Below are positions 13,901-27,807 of a stretch of 64,000 bases of DNA, piece after piece. The notes below the pieces were generated by a model. That model was not told where the DNA came from. It saw only the letters and a program-made list of their open reading frames with translations, and made no database searches. The DNA comes from Anaeromyces robustus (taxonomy: Eukaryota > Neocallimastigomycota > Neocallimastigomycetes > Neocallimastigales > Neocallimastigaceae). The position numbers and the translations under genes are program-made. The DNA lies in the NCBI GenBank assembly GCA_002104895.1, contig MCFG01000177.1, forward strand, positions 31,001 through 95,000, written 5' to 3'. Position 1 is the first letter of the stretch; every line of letters starts with the position of its first letter.

Positions 13901-16900
13901 TCACCAAAGATAACATCACCAAAGATAACATCACCAAAAATGACATCACCAAAAATGACATCTCCAAAGTTAAACTCATCAAGAATGGGTTCACCTAGAT
14001 TAACTACAACAAGATTTAGTTCTTCAATAACTAGTTCACCAAAAATTGGATATACTACTGGTGAAACTGTCAATACTAATAGGAATAATTATTCAAATAT
14101 GCCAATGAATTCATTTAATTACAAGTCATTAGCACGTACTCCTCCTATTACTGCTGTTGCAGCTATTGTTGAATCACCAGCATTATCTACATCAACACAA
14201 TCTACACCAAAAGCTTCTAATACTTTAACAGTAGTTATTCCAGATCCTCAAGAATCAACAGTTCAACAAAATGATGTTACAAATATTTGTACAATTAATG
14301 AACGTGTTTCATCATTGTATAATGTTGATCATCAACTCCAAGAACAATTACAAGAACAACTTCAAAGTGGAAGTTATGTTAAATCTAATAAATATGATGA
14401 TTTATATACTTTACCTTCATCTTTTTCTTCTACTTCATCAAATGTTCCTTATTATCATACTAATAATAGTAATACTAGTCTAAATACACCATTATCTACT
14501 AATAAAGTGTCTCCAAAGGTACAACCTTCTTTACCTTCACCAACAAATTTAATTTCATCAAAACTTGAATCAACACAACCTATATTATCAACATCAACAT
14601 CAACATCAACATCAACTCAGGGACATTTATCACCAAAACATCAAACTGCTAGTCCTACAGCAATTAATCCTTCAACAACTAGACCTTTATCTAACAATAT
14701 CAATCAATCACAATCACCTAAACTTCAACAAACTCAAGCTAGTCCTGTAATAATTCCAACACAATTTAATGATAATAAAAATGTTAAGAATTATTCAACA
14801 TTAGATCGTAGTAGACATGTTCGTCATAAAAGGAATGTTTCATTTAATGATGAAAAGAAAAAAGTTATTGAAAATAAAATTAATAATAATAATAATAAAC
14901 TTTCTCCAAGTATTAATGAAATAGAAAATGTTCAATCTTTAAATAATGAAAAACTTACTACCAATACCAATACCAATACCAATAGTAATACTAATAATAT
15001 TGAAAATCTATCTTTTCATAGTAATAACAGTAGTTATAGTGGTCAAGAAATAATTAATTATAATGGTGCAATTACAACTGCTGTAGTTAATAATAATTAT
15101 AATCATGGTAAATTTACTACTTTAGGTCGTACACATGATAATAAAACATCTAATAAAGCAATTGATTTGAATAAAGATGATATTGATGGAAAACAATTTT
15201 ATGTAAAAAGTTATAGAAAATTAAATAATAAAGAATTAAGTTATTTACAAGAAGTTTCCTATAAACAATTAAAGCAAAGTTTCCCAGAAAGTTCAGGATT
15301 TATTAAAAAGGATGTTTTAAAAGGATTACAGCAAAAAGCTAAAAATAAGGGTAGTTCACCAAAATGGTGGTCTTATTGGAAAAAAGAATCAAAAAATTCC
15401 ATGTCTTGTTCTGTTTTTAAAACTCCATTAAATACTTCAATATTATATGCTTCTGTTTCTTTAGATTCTGTAGATGAAGAAAATCCAAGAAGAATTCCAA
15501 TTATTGTTTATAAATGTGTTCAATATTTGAAAAAATATGGTTTAAAGAAGGAAGGTTTATTCAGAGTTAATGGTAATGAAAGAAGAATTAAAGCATCTGT
15601 TAAAACATTTGATGAACCACCTTATCTTGGTCCTGATACTTTTGAAAATTTAAGTGTATATGATATTGCTGGTCTTTTAAAACTTTATATACGTGGATTA
15701 CCAGATTCATTATTCCCTAGTGAAATTTATTTACCTTTATTAAAATATTATAGTAAATATACTAATGAAAATGATAGAATAAAAATTTTACAACTCTTTT
15801 TAATGATGTTTCCAAGAAATTATTTGATTTTATTAGAATATTTATTTGATTTATTTAATTTAATTACTCAATATAGTGAATATAATCAAATGACTTCCGG
15901 TAATTTAGCAAAAATATTTGCTCCAAATTTAATAAAACCAGCTCCACCTTCAGAACCATCTTTAAAAGATTATGAAATTACATCTTCAATTATTCAATTT
16001 ATGATAGATCATGATGAAGATTTCCATATTTCAAGAACTGATCATATATTATTAAAAATTCTTCAAGAAGTACCAGAATTTGGTAATAAGAATCATAAAA
16101 TTAAAAAATCTAATATACGTATACCATTTATGGCCATTAATAATATATTTAGTGATAGTGAAGAAACAGATGATGATAGAAGTTCAAGATATAGTGGTGA
16201 ATATAATAAATATTCACCACAATTAGCTAATAATAATAATAGTAATAATAATGCTATTACAAAATTTTCACCAAATCTTTCAGGTGATGAAAAAGTAAAT
16301 TCTAGTAATAATAAGGTTAATCTACTTTCAAATATAATTTCTAATAATTTAAATATTAAAATTAATAAAAAACAAGTTGGTAAAACAGTATATAATAATG
16401 TATCATTGCCATTAACTCCACCACAATCACCATCATCACCTACTCAATCTTCTTCAACATTTAATACTATAAAATCACAATTAAATGCTCTTTCTTCATC
16501 AGTTACTTCATCAATTATTTCATCCGTTAATCCAGTTGATACTAATGCTAATGATTTAACTATGAGTAGTAATGAGGAAGGTAAAAGCTTTAGTAATTTA
16601 AGTACAAGAAAAAAATCAACTTCTTTTTCAATAATTAGACCAAATATTGAACAAGTTGTAAATTCCAATTCCAATTCCAATTTAAATTCAGATTCAAATT
16701 CAACATCTAAACCTACTACTACAATAACAACGACAACGACAACAACAGCAACTACTACTACTACTACTACTACTACTAATAATAATAATAATATTGGAAT
16801 ATCAAATTCTCCAACACCAGTGATATTGAATGGTGAAAATATTGTATCAACTCCTTTAAATCCTAATAGTGTAAGTCCAATTCCAAGTGATGATATTATA

Positions 16901-17077
16901 ATGAGACATGAAAGTATTCATGGAGTTCAACGTAGTAACAGTAAAACTATTATAAGAAAAAATACTGTAGAAGAAAATGATAATAGTAGTAGAAGTCCAA
17001 GTAATGATATGAGTATTGAGCGTAATAATTCTTCATATTCTTTAAATAAACTTCGTCAAACAGCTAGTGAAATTTAA
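10976..17077 (+). CDS. Large RhoGAP-domain protein (2033 aa)
   Basis: Single-exon gene for a GTPase-activating protein of the Rho family, expected to switch off Rho/Rac/Cdc42-type GTPases that control polarity and the actin cytoskeleton. About the first 1400 residues are low-complexity Ser/Thr/Asn/Gln/Pro-rich sequence, probably disordered. They include nine 5-residue repeats of the (M/I)TSPK type at residues 954-998 and many other Ser-Pro sites. A basic helical stretch (about 1390-1475, with LQEVSYKQL) leads into the RhoGAP domain at about 1478-1690. The catalytic arginine finger is Arg1530 in GLFRVNG, and the conserved Asn is Asn1651 in NLAKIFAPNLI, so activity should be intact. The C-terminal tail is again low-complexity, with a poly-Thr tract and Asn runs. 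Met at 10976 follows an A-rich leader. The subfamily cannot be set from the sequence alone; the domain somewhat resembles ARHGAP6/36-like proteins. The sequence shows the domain; the target GTPase is unknown. Confidence 0.93.
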   Translation: MLSNFMKSSKSKPKQKTPMSGIRSVGSSSSSVIDNNNSTQQNIQNIAFGSSTTLNNFDNTNNNLHNFEKSKSLPRSNYSNYNSSVNQNVISNRYSLDSKPSVKSRSSINSNYEENYYSCNYNQPISLSQSNSMISSKSSGSTIKHYTPNNSNYSLRSSTYNSGKTMKYNEMNQNNIPSSPVTKNDNYTHSKVTNTIITSHPLPSSSSTFNNMKGLNNIPPTPIRTVSNHHSHKTPKKTSKSSLEVSMTSPNTTNSTSNDYSKPSKLDDSLISLNTLELYNLYSNAAAYYNSTSSFDLDTSPKLTDNFRSLSRNFKMKEYKTNTNTNLSTTASRSNRSTSIDNILDNEESDLMSTVLSAGMNTESDSDDNEPLYNTYYRSRNKYKAPSISSNSTSNYTSISTNSQTSNRLYPNGYYASNSSLSTNLSNTSGTNKISSKHLSPNKTSGGINRRISRSQPNMALPTTSNATKAYASLLRNYKYTDSSNTTSDTLINTTPSINFTNIQELKPVSASPASKVITSRKDSNNMANNQRPQIPQSSNIYDTSLTPSLLDTQINIQPQTTSTNNNTNVNDTLGLSSQYQSISKSQLQTQNQIQTKTQNPNSNSNLNPNQTQLYSQSQTLQIPVIIGKRKQSIGCSKRFKEYKRGSNSSATSKSSSVCSYKSDNKNNISDHQQYIKKSDYVDNKDISSTSLDSKNTSHSKNEVSTSSIESIPISESKQPLQQQTKPLSPQLKLLRNISNSPILKNQQMISSPQLASQKPLPPSPLLSQKPLPSPLLNQKHQPLASPQLASQSPLQTYVTLDTFDNDTSSESNSLKFSTTLENNNKHIITHAKTYHSSTPSSPSFANVSNLNEKGITGNNHTNTNTNSNSVFSYMSNQGPSPITAYNSNLGNKSPLLSASARINSPKLLNNPFVKKDQELQQQQSFFNHLNHSSPNLTTPTVSVSSKVTSSSKMTSPKMTSPKITSPKMTSPKMSSPKITSPKITSPKMTSPKMTSPKLNSSRMGSPRLTTTRFSSSITSSPKIGYTTGETVNTNRNNYSNMPMNSFNYKSLARTPPITAVAAIVESPALSTSTQSTPKASNTLTVVIPDPQESTVQQNDVTNICTINERVSSLYNVDHQLQEQLQEQLQSGSYVKSNKYDDLYTLPSSFSSTSSNVPYYHTNNSNTSLNTPLSTNKVSPKVQPSLPSPTNLISSKLESTQPILSTSTSTSTSTQGHLSPKHQTASPTAINPSTTRPLSNNINQSQSPKLQQTQASPVIIPTQFNDNKNVKNYSTLDRSRHVRHKRNVSFNDEKKKVIENKINNNNNKLSPSINEIENVQSLNNEKLTTNTNTNTNSNTNNIENLSFHSNNSSYSGQEIINYNGAITTAVVNNNYNHGKFTTLGRTHDNKTSNKAIDLNKDDIDGKQFYVKSYRKLNNKELSYLQEVSYKQLKQSFPESSGFIKKDVLKGLQQKAKNKGSSPKWWSYWKKESKNSMSCSVFKTPLNTSILYASVSLDSVDEENPRRIPIIVYKCVQYLKKYGLKKEGLFRVNGNERRIKASVKTFDEPPYLGPDTFENLSVYDIAGLLKLYIRGLPDSLFPSEIYLPLLKYYSKYTNENDRIKILQLFLMMFPRNYLILLEYLFDLFNLITQYSEYNQMTSGNLAKIFAPNLIKPAPPSEPSLKDYEITSSIIQFMIDHDEDFHISRTDHILLKILQEVPEFGNKNHKIKKSNIRIPFMAINNIFSDSEETDDDRSSRYSGEYNKYSPQLANNNNSNNNAITKFSPNLSGDEKVNSSNNKVNLLSNIISNNLNIKINKKQVGKTVYNNVSLPLTPPQSPSSPTQSSSTFNTIKSQLNALSSSVTSSIISSVNPVDTNANDLTMSSNEEGKSFSNLSTRKKSTSFSIIRPNIEQVVNSNSNSNLNSDSNSTSKPTTTITTTTTTTATTTTTTTTTNNNNNIGISNSPTPVILNGENIVSTPLNPNSVSPIPSDDIIMRHESIHGVQRSNSKTIIRKNTVEENDNSSRSPSNDMSIERNNSSYSLNKLRQTASEI
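13835..13969 (+). repeat. 15-bp coding repeat encoding (M/I)TSPK x9
   Basis: Nine consecutive copies of a 15-bp unit inside the RhoGAP gene give residues 954-998, each with a Ser-Pro dipeptide followed by Lys (one copy MSSPK). Such arrays are candidate multisite targets for proline-directed kinases (CDK or MAPK). Confidence 0.9.
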
Positions 17078-18693
17078 GCTTTAAAAAGAAAAAAAAAGAA
17101 AGAAAAAAAAAAAACATAAAAAAAAATTTTTTTTTTTTATACAATTAAATATATTTATATATTTATTTTATATATACATATTATATAATAAAATTAAAAT
17201 TAAAACGAGGACTTTATAATAATATAAACAAACATATTTTATATATATATATATATATAAATTTAATGTATATTTTTTAAATTTTCATTTTGTTATTCTT
17301 AATAGTAATTTTTATCATATCTATCCTTAATTAAAATATAATATAATTATAAATATTTTTTTTTTATAAAAAAAAAAAAAAAAAGAATAAAAAAAAAACA
17401 AAAATAATAATAAAAAACAAAAAACAAAAAAACAAAAAAACAAAAAACAACAACAACAACAACAACAACAACAAAAAGATTTCATAATATTTTATAAGTA
17501 TATAATAAAATAAGTAAAAACAAAAACTTTTTTTTTTTTTTTTTTTTTTTTAAGTATTAACATTAGCATATTATCTGTTAATATTATATATATTTTTTTC
17601 TATTATTATTTTTTTTTTTAAAAAAAAAATATTTTATATTAAAATATTATATATAGAGTATAAATATATAGTTTAATAAGTAGAAATAAATATTTTTATA
17701 TCTATATCTATATAATTTTTTTTTTTTACATTTTTTTTTTTTAACATTATTATATGATTTTTTATTCTTATTTATTTATTTGTTTTTATTTATTTACATA
17801 AATTAGTCTAAAAAAAAAAAAATCATTAACATAATAATTATAACAGGAGAAAAAACAATTTTATATTTTATAAGTAATTAAATGTAATTGATATAAATAG
17901 TTTAAAAAAATAAGTAAATAAAGTTATAAATAAATAAATAAATCAATAAATAAGTAAAAAAGTAAAAAAAAAATTATTTAAAATCTAGGGAAAAAAATCA
18001 ATATAATAATTAGATTATTATTAATGAAGCATGTATTATTGTTCTGTAATTATTGTTATTATTATTATTTTTTTAAATAATAAATAATTAGTTTTGATAT
18101 TAGTAAAAAAAAGAAAATTAATATTTTAAATATAGGTTATTTTTTTAAATATATTTTTTAAAATTTATATTTAATGAATAAAAAAAATAATTAAAACAAA
18201 GACAAAAAAAATATTACCTTTATTTTATATAAAAAATAAAAGTCATTATTTTTTATTTATAAATCTTATTATAATTTTTATATAATGAAAATAAAGTTTT
18301 TCTTTTTTTTTAATGTTAATAGATAAGTCTTATTTGAGTCTATATAATATATATAATAAAAAAAAGGTTACATAAAAATTAAATTAAATCAAATCAATAA
18401 AAGATAATTATATATAATTTTATAATAAATTATTTTTTATATATTTCTATTAATTAAATTTAATTAATAGAAATAACTAAATCTATAATTGTTTATATTT
18501 TTTATTTCAAAACAAAAAAAAAAAAAAAAAAAAAAAATTCAATAGAATATACCATAAAAAATAATAAAAACTAAAAATACAAAAGAAAAAAAAATAGTAA
18601 TAATAATAAAAAGTTTTTATTAAGAAACAAAATTATTATTAAATAATAAACCTTTTTTTTTTATTTATTATCCATAAATATATATTAAAGAAA
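17078..18693. other. Intergenic region, RhoGAP to CDK5RAP3 homologue
   Basis: AT-rich DNA with homopolymers and an (AAC)n run at about 17446-17474. It should contain the 3' end signals of the RhoGAP gene and the promoter of the downstream gene. No gene is seen. Confidence 0.6.
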
Positions 18694-18917
18694 ATGAATA
18701 TTGAAGAATCAAAAACTGAAATTACAATTCCAGAAGATGAAATTATTGATTATTTAGTTACTAAAAATTATATTAAAGAGAATTGGTATGAAAAAATTAA
18801 TTCAAGTTTAACAGATTTAGAAGAACTTTTATTAGAATTAAAAGAATCTTGTTTTGATTTAGTACATCAAAAATATAAAGAATATGGTACTTTTTTTTTT
18901 TTTTTTATCTTAATTTT

Positions 18918-18980
<63 letters not shown>

Positions 18981-21307
18981 GAAATTTAATTTCTTTTTTT
19001 TTTATGTAATAATTATAATATATATATAAAAGGTATGACATATTATGATTTATTATCAGTTATACAAGCATTAAAACGATTGGATAATGCTGATAAAGGT
19101 TTATTTGGTAAATATAATTCAGAAAGAGTGAATAAAAGTTTAAATATTAAATCCATTTGGGAAGAAAATAATAGTTGGATAGCAGAAACTTCAAGAATAT
19201 ATACTAGTTCTCATCAATTTCAACTGTAAATAATAATATTATAAATAATATATATATATATATTTATTCTATTCTATTTTATTTTATATATTTTATTTTA
19301 TTTTATTTTATTTTATTATATGAATTATGTATTAAAGTTTTATTTTATTTAATAAATAAATAATTATTATATATTTTATATATATATATATAAATTACAC
19401 TTTTATATTCTTATCTTTTATCTTTATCATCTTTATTATTATTAACTATTATAAATAATAATATAAAGTTCAAATTTGAAAAAAGACCAACAAAGTTTAA
19501 CTGATTATATAAAAGATGTTAAACGTTTTAATGATATTTTAGAAAAGGAAAATCAAAAATTAGTAAATGATTGGAAATCCATCATTTTAAATGATGAAGT
19601 TTTAAATAAAAATATTAAAATAAATAATAATTCCATTAATATACTATCAAAGGATGATTATCTTTCTTATTATCATCAATATCTTGAGAATATTTTAAAA
19701 GAAATAATAGAAAAAATTCAAACTAATGAAATAAAAGAAGGAATTCAATATTATAAAGCAACTGAATATTTAACTTCAAAAGTAAAATAAAAAAATGGAA
19801 TAATATATTTATATATTTTTTTATTAGTATATTATAATATATATATATATATATCTTATATCTATATATATACATTTTTTAATATTTATATTTTAAACAT
19901 TATTTCATAATGGATAATATTTAATAATTATTAATTGTTATCTAATTATTTATTATATATATATTTTTATTTTATTTTATTTTATTATTATTTTCTTTTT
20001 TTTGTTGTATAAATTATTATATTATATTGATAAAACACACACACACATATATATATATATATAAATAAAAGGAAAACATTGAAGATACAGATGATAATGA
20101 TAATTATGATACCAACTCTTTAATTCATTTAGAATATTTAATTAAAAAAGGAAATACTTCTATCGATGATTATAAATCTTTCTTTAATATATCTAAAGTT
20201 CAAGAAAATATTATAGACTCATTCTCTAATAATAAAACTATATTTTATAATAATGAAATAAGGAATCAAATTTTTACCGAAATACAACAAGTAAATATTA
20301 AAAAATATTAAAACTATATTATATATAAATAAGTTAATTATAAATAAATAAATAAATGAATAAATAAAGAAAAAAAAAATAAATAAAATTATTATTATTA
20401 ATATTAATATTATTATTAATTTTTTTAATCATTTATGTATGTATTTATATATTTATTTAGTTATACTGTTTTATATCACAAAGATATCAAGAATTAAATA
20501 ATTACTCTACCAATTTAATTGCTTCTTATATTTTACAACATTCACCTTCAATTATTAGAAAACAAAGTTCAAAATCATTACTTGCATTAATTAATCATTT
20601 AAAAGATATTGTTAATCAATTTGAACTTTTTAATGAAACTTGGTTAAAAGCTTATTCTAAAGGGTAATTTATTATAAATATTAAATTACATTTTATTTTA
20701 TTTGATTACTATTTTTTTTTATTTTATTTTTATTTTTATTTTTATTTTTATTTATTTATTTATTTATTAATTAATTTAATACTTATTTTTATTCTTTTTT
20801 CATAAAATTAAATAAATATACATATATATATACATTGTAAAATAATTATGACAATAATAATTACAATAATAATAGATATCAAAATGATATATTGGATAAA
20901 TTAAATAGTAATATTACACAGATTCATTATCAAGAAGAAAAAATTCAAAAAAATAAAGAAAGATTAATTGAATTACAAAATAAATTAAATAAAAAAATTG
21001 AACAAGTAAAAACTGTTCAAGTTTATACTGATGATTTGAAATCAAATGTAAGTTTTATATATAATATATATATATAATATAAATATTTTTCAAATATATT
21101 TATAAATTCTATATTATTAGAAATTTTATTTTAATAATCATATTATTTTACTATTATTATTATTATTATTATTATTAAAATTTTTTTTTATATTTTATAT
21201 TATATTTTATATTATATTTTATATAATATATATATTGAAATTATTAGTTGGAAAAGTCTTTATCAAAAATGTTAAAGAAAGCAGTTACTATAAAAGATTA
21301 TAAATAA
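18694..21307 (+). CDS. CDK5RAP3: CDK5RAP3 (C53/LZAP) homologue, seven exons
   Basis: Predicted exons: 18694-18886, 19033-19225, 19469-19781, 20072-20290, 20461-20663, 20876-21047, 21248-21307. All introns are GT/AG, the phases join without a break, and the product is 450 aa (human protein about 506). Landmarks shared with animal CDK5RAP3: the N-terminal DYLVTKNYIKENW stretch (LDWLVDRRHCSLKW in human), LFGKYNSERV at 88-97 (human IFGRYSSQRM), WEENNSWIAETS, SNLKKD at 130-135 (human PSLKKQ), IQYYKA at 221-226, LIKKGNTS at 256-263 and RNQIFTEIQQLYCFISQRYQ at 297-316 (human RNQFLDELMELEIFLAQRAV). A charged coiled coil fills about 375-430. In animals and plants this protein is an adaptor of the UFL1-DDRGK1 ligase for UFMylation, at the ER and on stalled ribosomes. 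The central disordered region (about 234-296) is short and has no IDWG motif; SFFNI at 269-273 could be an ordinary ATG8-interacting motif. Identity comes from remembered family landmarks, not a search. Confidence 0.85.
18921..18980. repeat. (AAT)n microsatellite in an intron
   Basis: About 19 copies of AAT/ATA inside the first intron of the CDK5RAP3 homologue, after a poly-T run. Confidence 0.85.
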
Positions 21308-21592
21308 TAAATAAATAAAAATGAAATATATATATAATTATGTAAAAAAATAAAATAAAAAAAAAAAAACAAATAAAAAAGCAAATAAATAAAATGTAAA
21401 AAATAAATCTTTAGAAGGTTAAATAATATTAATGATAATTAATTATAAAAAAAAAATAGTAGTATAAAATGTTTATTTTTTTTTTTTTTTTTTTTTTTTC
21501 TTTTCTTTTAGAAAAGTTATGAGATGGTATTTTTTAAGAATATATATATATAGTGATTTAAAATGAAATATTTATTTCTTTTTTTATCATAT

Positions 21593-21625
<33 letters not shown>

Positions 21626-21957
21626 ATTGTTATAAAATAAGGAATAAAAAATGAATAAATGAATATATAAAAAATAACAATAGAAAAAAAAAAAGAAAAT
21701 GAAAAAGATAAAGAATATATATATTTTTTTAAAAATTATTAAAATATTGGTATATTTTTATTAAATTGAATTTTTTTTTTTAAATTAGGATATTTTTTTT
21801 TTAAGTTATTTATCTACTAATTAATATCATTATTATTAGTATATAGAGATAATGTATTTAATATGACATTTTAATAATATTTTTTTTTTTTTAATATTGT
21901 TAATGAAAATAATCAATAATATTAAAAAAATACATTAATTATTATTTTTAAAAATAT

Positions 21958-22000
<43 letters not shown>

Positions 22001-22253
22001 ATATGTATATATACATTTACTTATTATTATTATTATTATTATTATTATTTAATTATTTTTTGTTTTTCATTATTGTGAATTAGATTATTTATAAATATTA
22101 AATCGTCATTATTTTTTTTTTTAAAGAAAAAATATAAAAAAAAAATATGAAAAAGTTTTCAATTTGATTAATTCTTTTATGAGTAGATTAAATATTTTCC
22201 AGTCATTATTTATTATTATTATTATTTATTTTGTTCTTTTTTTTATTTAATGG
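21308..22253. other. Convergent intergenic region
   Basis: Shared 3' region of two genes pointing at each other. It holds several long poly-T tracts, including one at about 21963-21996. No gene or structured RNA is apparent. Confidence 0.6.
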
Positions 22254-24722
<2,469 letters not shown>

Positions 24723-25379
24723 TTCATTTTTAACATTTAATTTTAATTTTAAAATTTTGTAAATTCAAAATTAAAATGTTTCATTTGTAAAAAAAATAAT
24801 TATAAAAAAAGAGAAATTAAATTTTAGCATTGAACATGAATTTAAAATAAATTTTTAAAGTAATTTAAAATATATTTTCTTCTTATTATTTAAAATAGAA
24901 TATATTTCAATAATTTCAATTATTTTAAAGTCATTTTTAGATTCAATTTTATAAGCAATTTATACATCATATAAAATATTGTATTGTTGTAACAATATAG
25001 ATATATACTTCATTTTATTAATATTTAGGCCCGAATGATAAACCAAATTATAATTTTTTGAAAAAAAAAAAAAAAAAAAAAAAAAAAATAGAAAAAAAAA
25101 ATTAATTTATTATTTAATTAATATTATGATGTGAAAATTATAGAAATAATGTTTAATTAATTATTTTTATTTAATATTTTTTAATATTATGAAATACGTA
25201 TAATACATATAAAGTTCTATAAAAAATATATATTAAACCACATAAAATTATTGCATATTGATATAAATTTTTAATTTATGACAGTTTAAACATTAATAAT
25301 TAATATATTTTATATAAAATAATCTATAAAATTATAAATAATTAATTTGTTAGATTAATATATAAAAAAATTTTTTTTT
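24723..25379. other. Intergenic region, CDK1 promoter side to U4 array
   Basis: Divergent region that must hold the CDK1 promoter. It has a poly-A run at about 25060-25088 and a few less degenerate bases near 25029, but no gene. The U4 repeat unit is not recognisable here. Confidence 0.55.
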
Positions 25380-25469
25380 TAATGATAAGCGTAAATTATA
25401 ATTTTAACCAATCATTATGTAAGATAAAGACTCAAAAAATATTTAATAATTTAATAAGTTTTAAAAAAG

Positions 25470-25477
25470 TATAAATA
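25470..25477 (+). promoter_or_regulatory. TATA-like box of U4 copy 1
   Basis: TATAAATA 40 bp before the inferred RNA start. The flank downstream of it (ctaaaaatttcaacagccaa) differs from the other copies. Confidence 0.6.
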
Positions 25478-25509
25478 TCTAAAAATTTCAACAGCCAAGT
25501 TAAGTCTTT

Positions 25510-25652
25510 AACCTTGCACTGGAGCATATCCATACCTGTGAAGTAATAACTGAGGCTGGATTATTGCTGATTGAAAACTTTTAACCAATCACCGCGAGAC
25601 GACTACCCTTTGAGGAGTCGGCTTCGCAATTTTTGGAGCGACCTCTGGTCGA
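25510..25652 (+). ncRNA. U4: U4 spliceosomal snRNA, copy 1
   Basis: U4 pairs with U6 and, with U5, enters the spliceosome as the tri-snRNP; it is unwound from U6 before catalysis. The features in order are: a 5' end AACCTTGCACTGG that can form U4/U6 stem II; a 5' stem-loop with k-turn parts (CCTGTGAAG ... CTGAGG) that would bind the Snu13/15.5K protein; ATTATTGCTGATTGAAAAC, close to the human sequence here and able to form U4/U6 stem I; a central stem (GCGA ... TCGC); the Sm site AATTTTTGG at 25628-25636; and a 3' hairpin CGACC-TCT-GGTCG. The exact ends are inferred by alignment with remembered human U4. The loop of the central stem differs slightly from the other copies (ctacccttt). Confidence 0.93.
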
Positions 25653-26342
25653 TAATTATAATATTTAATTTAAAAATTTCTATTAATTAAATAATAATAT
25701 TAATTTATTATTAATATTAGATTTTGTTGATTTATACATTTATATATTTATTTTTTTATATAAACATATTTTTTTACTAATTAATATGTATGTATATGAG
25801 ATAAATATAAAAAAATTTATTAGTATTAATTTTCATTTACAATATTGGAATATTATTAATATTTGGTAGTAATATATTATAACTTGTGGATGAACTATTA
25901 AAAGGCATATAAGTAATTATTACAATATTTAAAAAAAAATGTGTAACATAAAATTCAATATATATTTTACTACAACTAATTAATATTTAATTATTTATAA
26001 TATAAATTGCAAATTATACTACAAATATTATATTAACTAGTGTGAAGTTTCTCATAATAAAAAAAAAATGTTAAATAATACACTAAATAAAGCATAAATA
26101 ATAATTTTTTAAATTTTTTTAATTGTTTTAAATATTATATAATAATATAATTCAATGATTCAGTTTAAAATACTTCTTATAAAATAAAATTTTAGTATAT
26201 AATATAAATTAGTTACAATATATATTACTGTAATAATTATTCCAGTAATTTAAAAATAATAAGTATTATGAATAATTATAAATATTTATACCAATTAGAG
26301 AATATCAAATATCATTTAATATATATTATTTATTATTTAATA

Positions 26343-26399
26343 ATTAAATTATTAAAATTATATCAATTGTAGAATTTTAAGCTAAACCATCGAATTATT
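26343..26399 (-). repeat. Invertible 57-bp block, copy 2 (inverted)
   Basis: This block reads ATTAAATTATTAAAATTATA and so on: the reverse complement of the block upstream of copies 3, 4, 6 and 7. The DNA on both sides is in normal orientation. Confidence 0.85.
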
Positions 26400-26426
26400 T
26401 CAAAATTTTGAAAAAAAAATAAAAAG

Positions 26427-26434
26427 TATAAATA
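26427..26434 (+). promoter_or_regulatory. TATA-like box of U4 copy 2
   Basis: TATAAATA, followed by the conserved tctcaagatttct, 42 bp before the inferred RNA start. Confidence 0.65.
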
Positions 26435-26468
26435 TCTCAAGATTTCTCTTTATTTTTTTAAAATCTTT

Positions 26469-26613
26469 AACCTTGCACTGGAGCATATCCACACCTGTGA
26501 AGTAATAACTGAGGCTGGATTATTGCTGATTGAAAACTTTTAACCAATCATCGCGAGAAGACAAACTCTTTGAGGGAGTCGGCTTCGCAATTTTTGGAAC
26601 GACCTCTGGTCGA
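26469..26613 (+). ncRNA. U4: U4 spliceosomal snRNA, copy 2
   Basis: Same structure as copy 1: stem II strand, k-turn 5' stem-loop, TTGCTGATTG stem I strand, Sm site AATTTTTGG at 26589-26597 and 3' hairpin. It shares CCACACC in the 5' stem-loop with copy 5. Small changes in the central stem (TCGCGAGAAGAC) distinguish it; the GCGA/TCGC pairing is kept. Probably functional. Confidence 0.92.
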
Positions 26614-27807
26614 TAATTATAATATTTAATTTAAAAATTTTTTTTAATTAAATAATAATATTTAATTAAATTTATTTTTATTTATTAGTTTCTTTTGATT
26701 TATATATTTATACGGTAATTTTTTTTCATATAAAAATATTTTTTATAATATATATGAGATAAAATAGAAAAGAATTATAATATTAATATTAATTTTTATT
26801 TACAAAATTGGAATGTTATTAACTTTTGGTATTATTATAATGGATATTAGAATATAAATCGAAAATTATACTACAAATATTATATAACTAATATATTTTG
26901 TAATAGAGTAAAAATAAAGTAATAAATAATAATTTTTTAAATTTTTTAATTGTAAATTTGATACTATATAATAATATAGTTCAATGATTCAGTTTAAAAT
27001 ACTTCAACTGAAATTGATATATATTTAGTTTATATTTATTAAATTAATTGAATAATAATATTCAATTAATTTATTTTTATTTATTAGTTTCTGTTGATTT
27101 ATATGTTTATAGATTTTTTTTTTTATTTAATTTATTTGTTTATTTATACGTTTATTTTTGTATATATAAACATACTTTTAATTAATTTATGTATATATAT
27201 ATGAGATAAAGAAAATTATAATATTACTATTAGTTTTTATTTATAATGTTAGAATGGTATTACTATCTTTTGATATTAAAAAAATATAAATTGAAGATGA
27301 ACTAAAATGTTAAATAGATAGTTTTACAATATTTTAATAAAATCAATTTTAATAAAATAAATTTTAATAAAATGAATCATATATTAAAATATATTGTGTA
27401 ACATAAAGTTCAATATATCTTTTTTACTACTAATTAATACTTATTTAATATTTGTCGTATAATTTTCAATTATATTCTGAGTGAAGAACAATTTGTCTTT
27501 TATAAAAAAATATAGAGTTAAAATAATACATTAAATAAATTAATAAATAATAATTTTATGAGTTTTTTTTAATTGTTATAAATTCAATACTATTATATAA
27601 TAATATAGGTTTCAATGGTTCAGTTTAAAATACTTTTTATATAATAAAATTTTAGTATATAATATAAATTAGTTACAATATATATTACTTTAATGATTAT
27701 TCCAGTAATTTAAAAATAATAAGTATTATGAATAATTATAAATATTTATACCAATTAGAGAATTTCAAATATTATTTTAATATATGTTATTTATTATTTA
27801 ATAATAA

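Noticed and set aside
13768-14073. 101-aa minus-strand frame with GDVIF repeats
   Set aside because: Antisense of the (M/I)TSPK repeat of the RhoGAP gene.
18694-21307. Idea that the seven-exon coiled-coil gene is a HAUS/augmin subunit
   Set aside because: The LFGKYNSERV, SNLKKD, KKGNTS and RNQIFTEIQQ landmarks fit CDK5RAP3 in the same order; no such match was seen with HAUS4.
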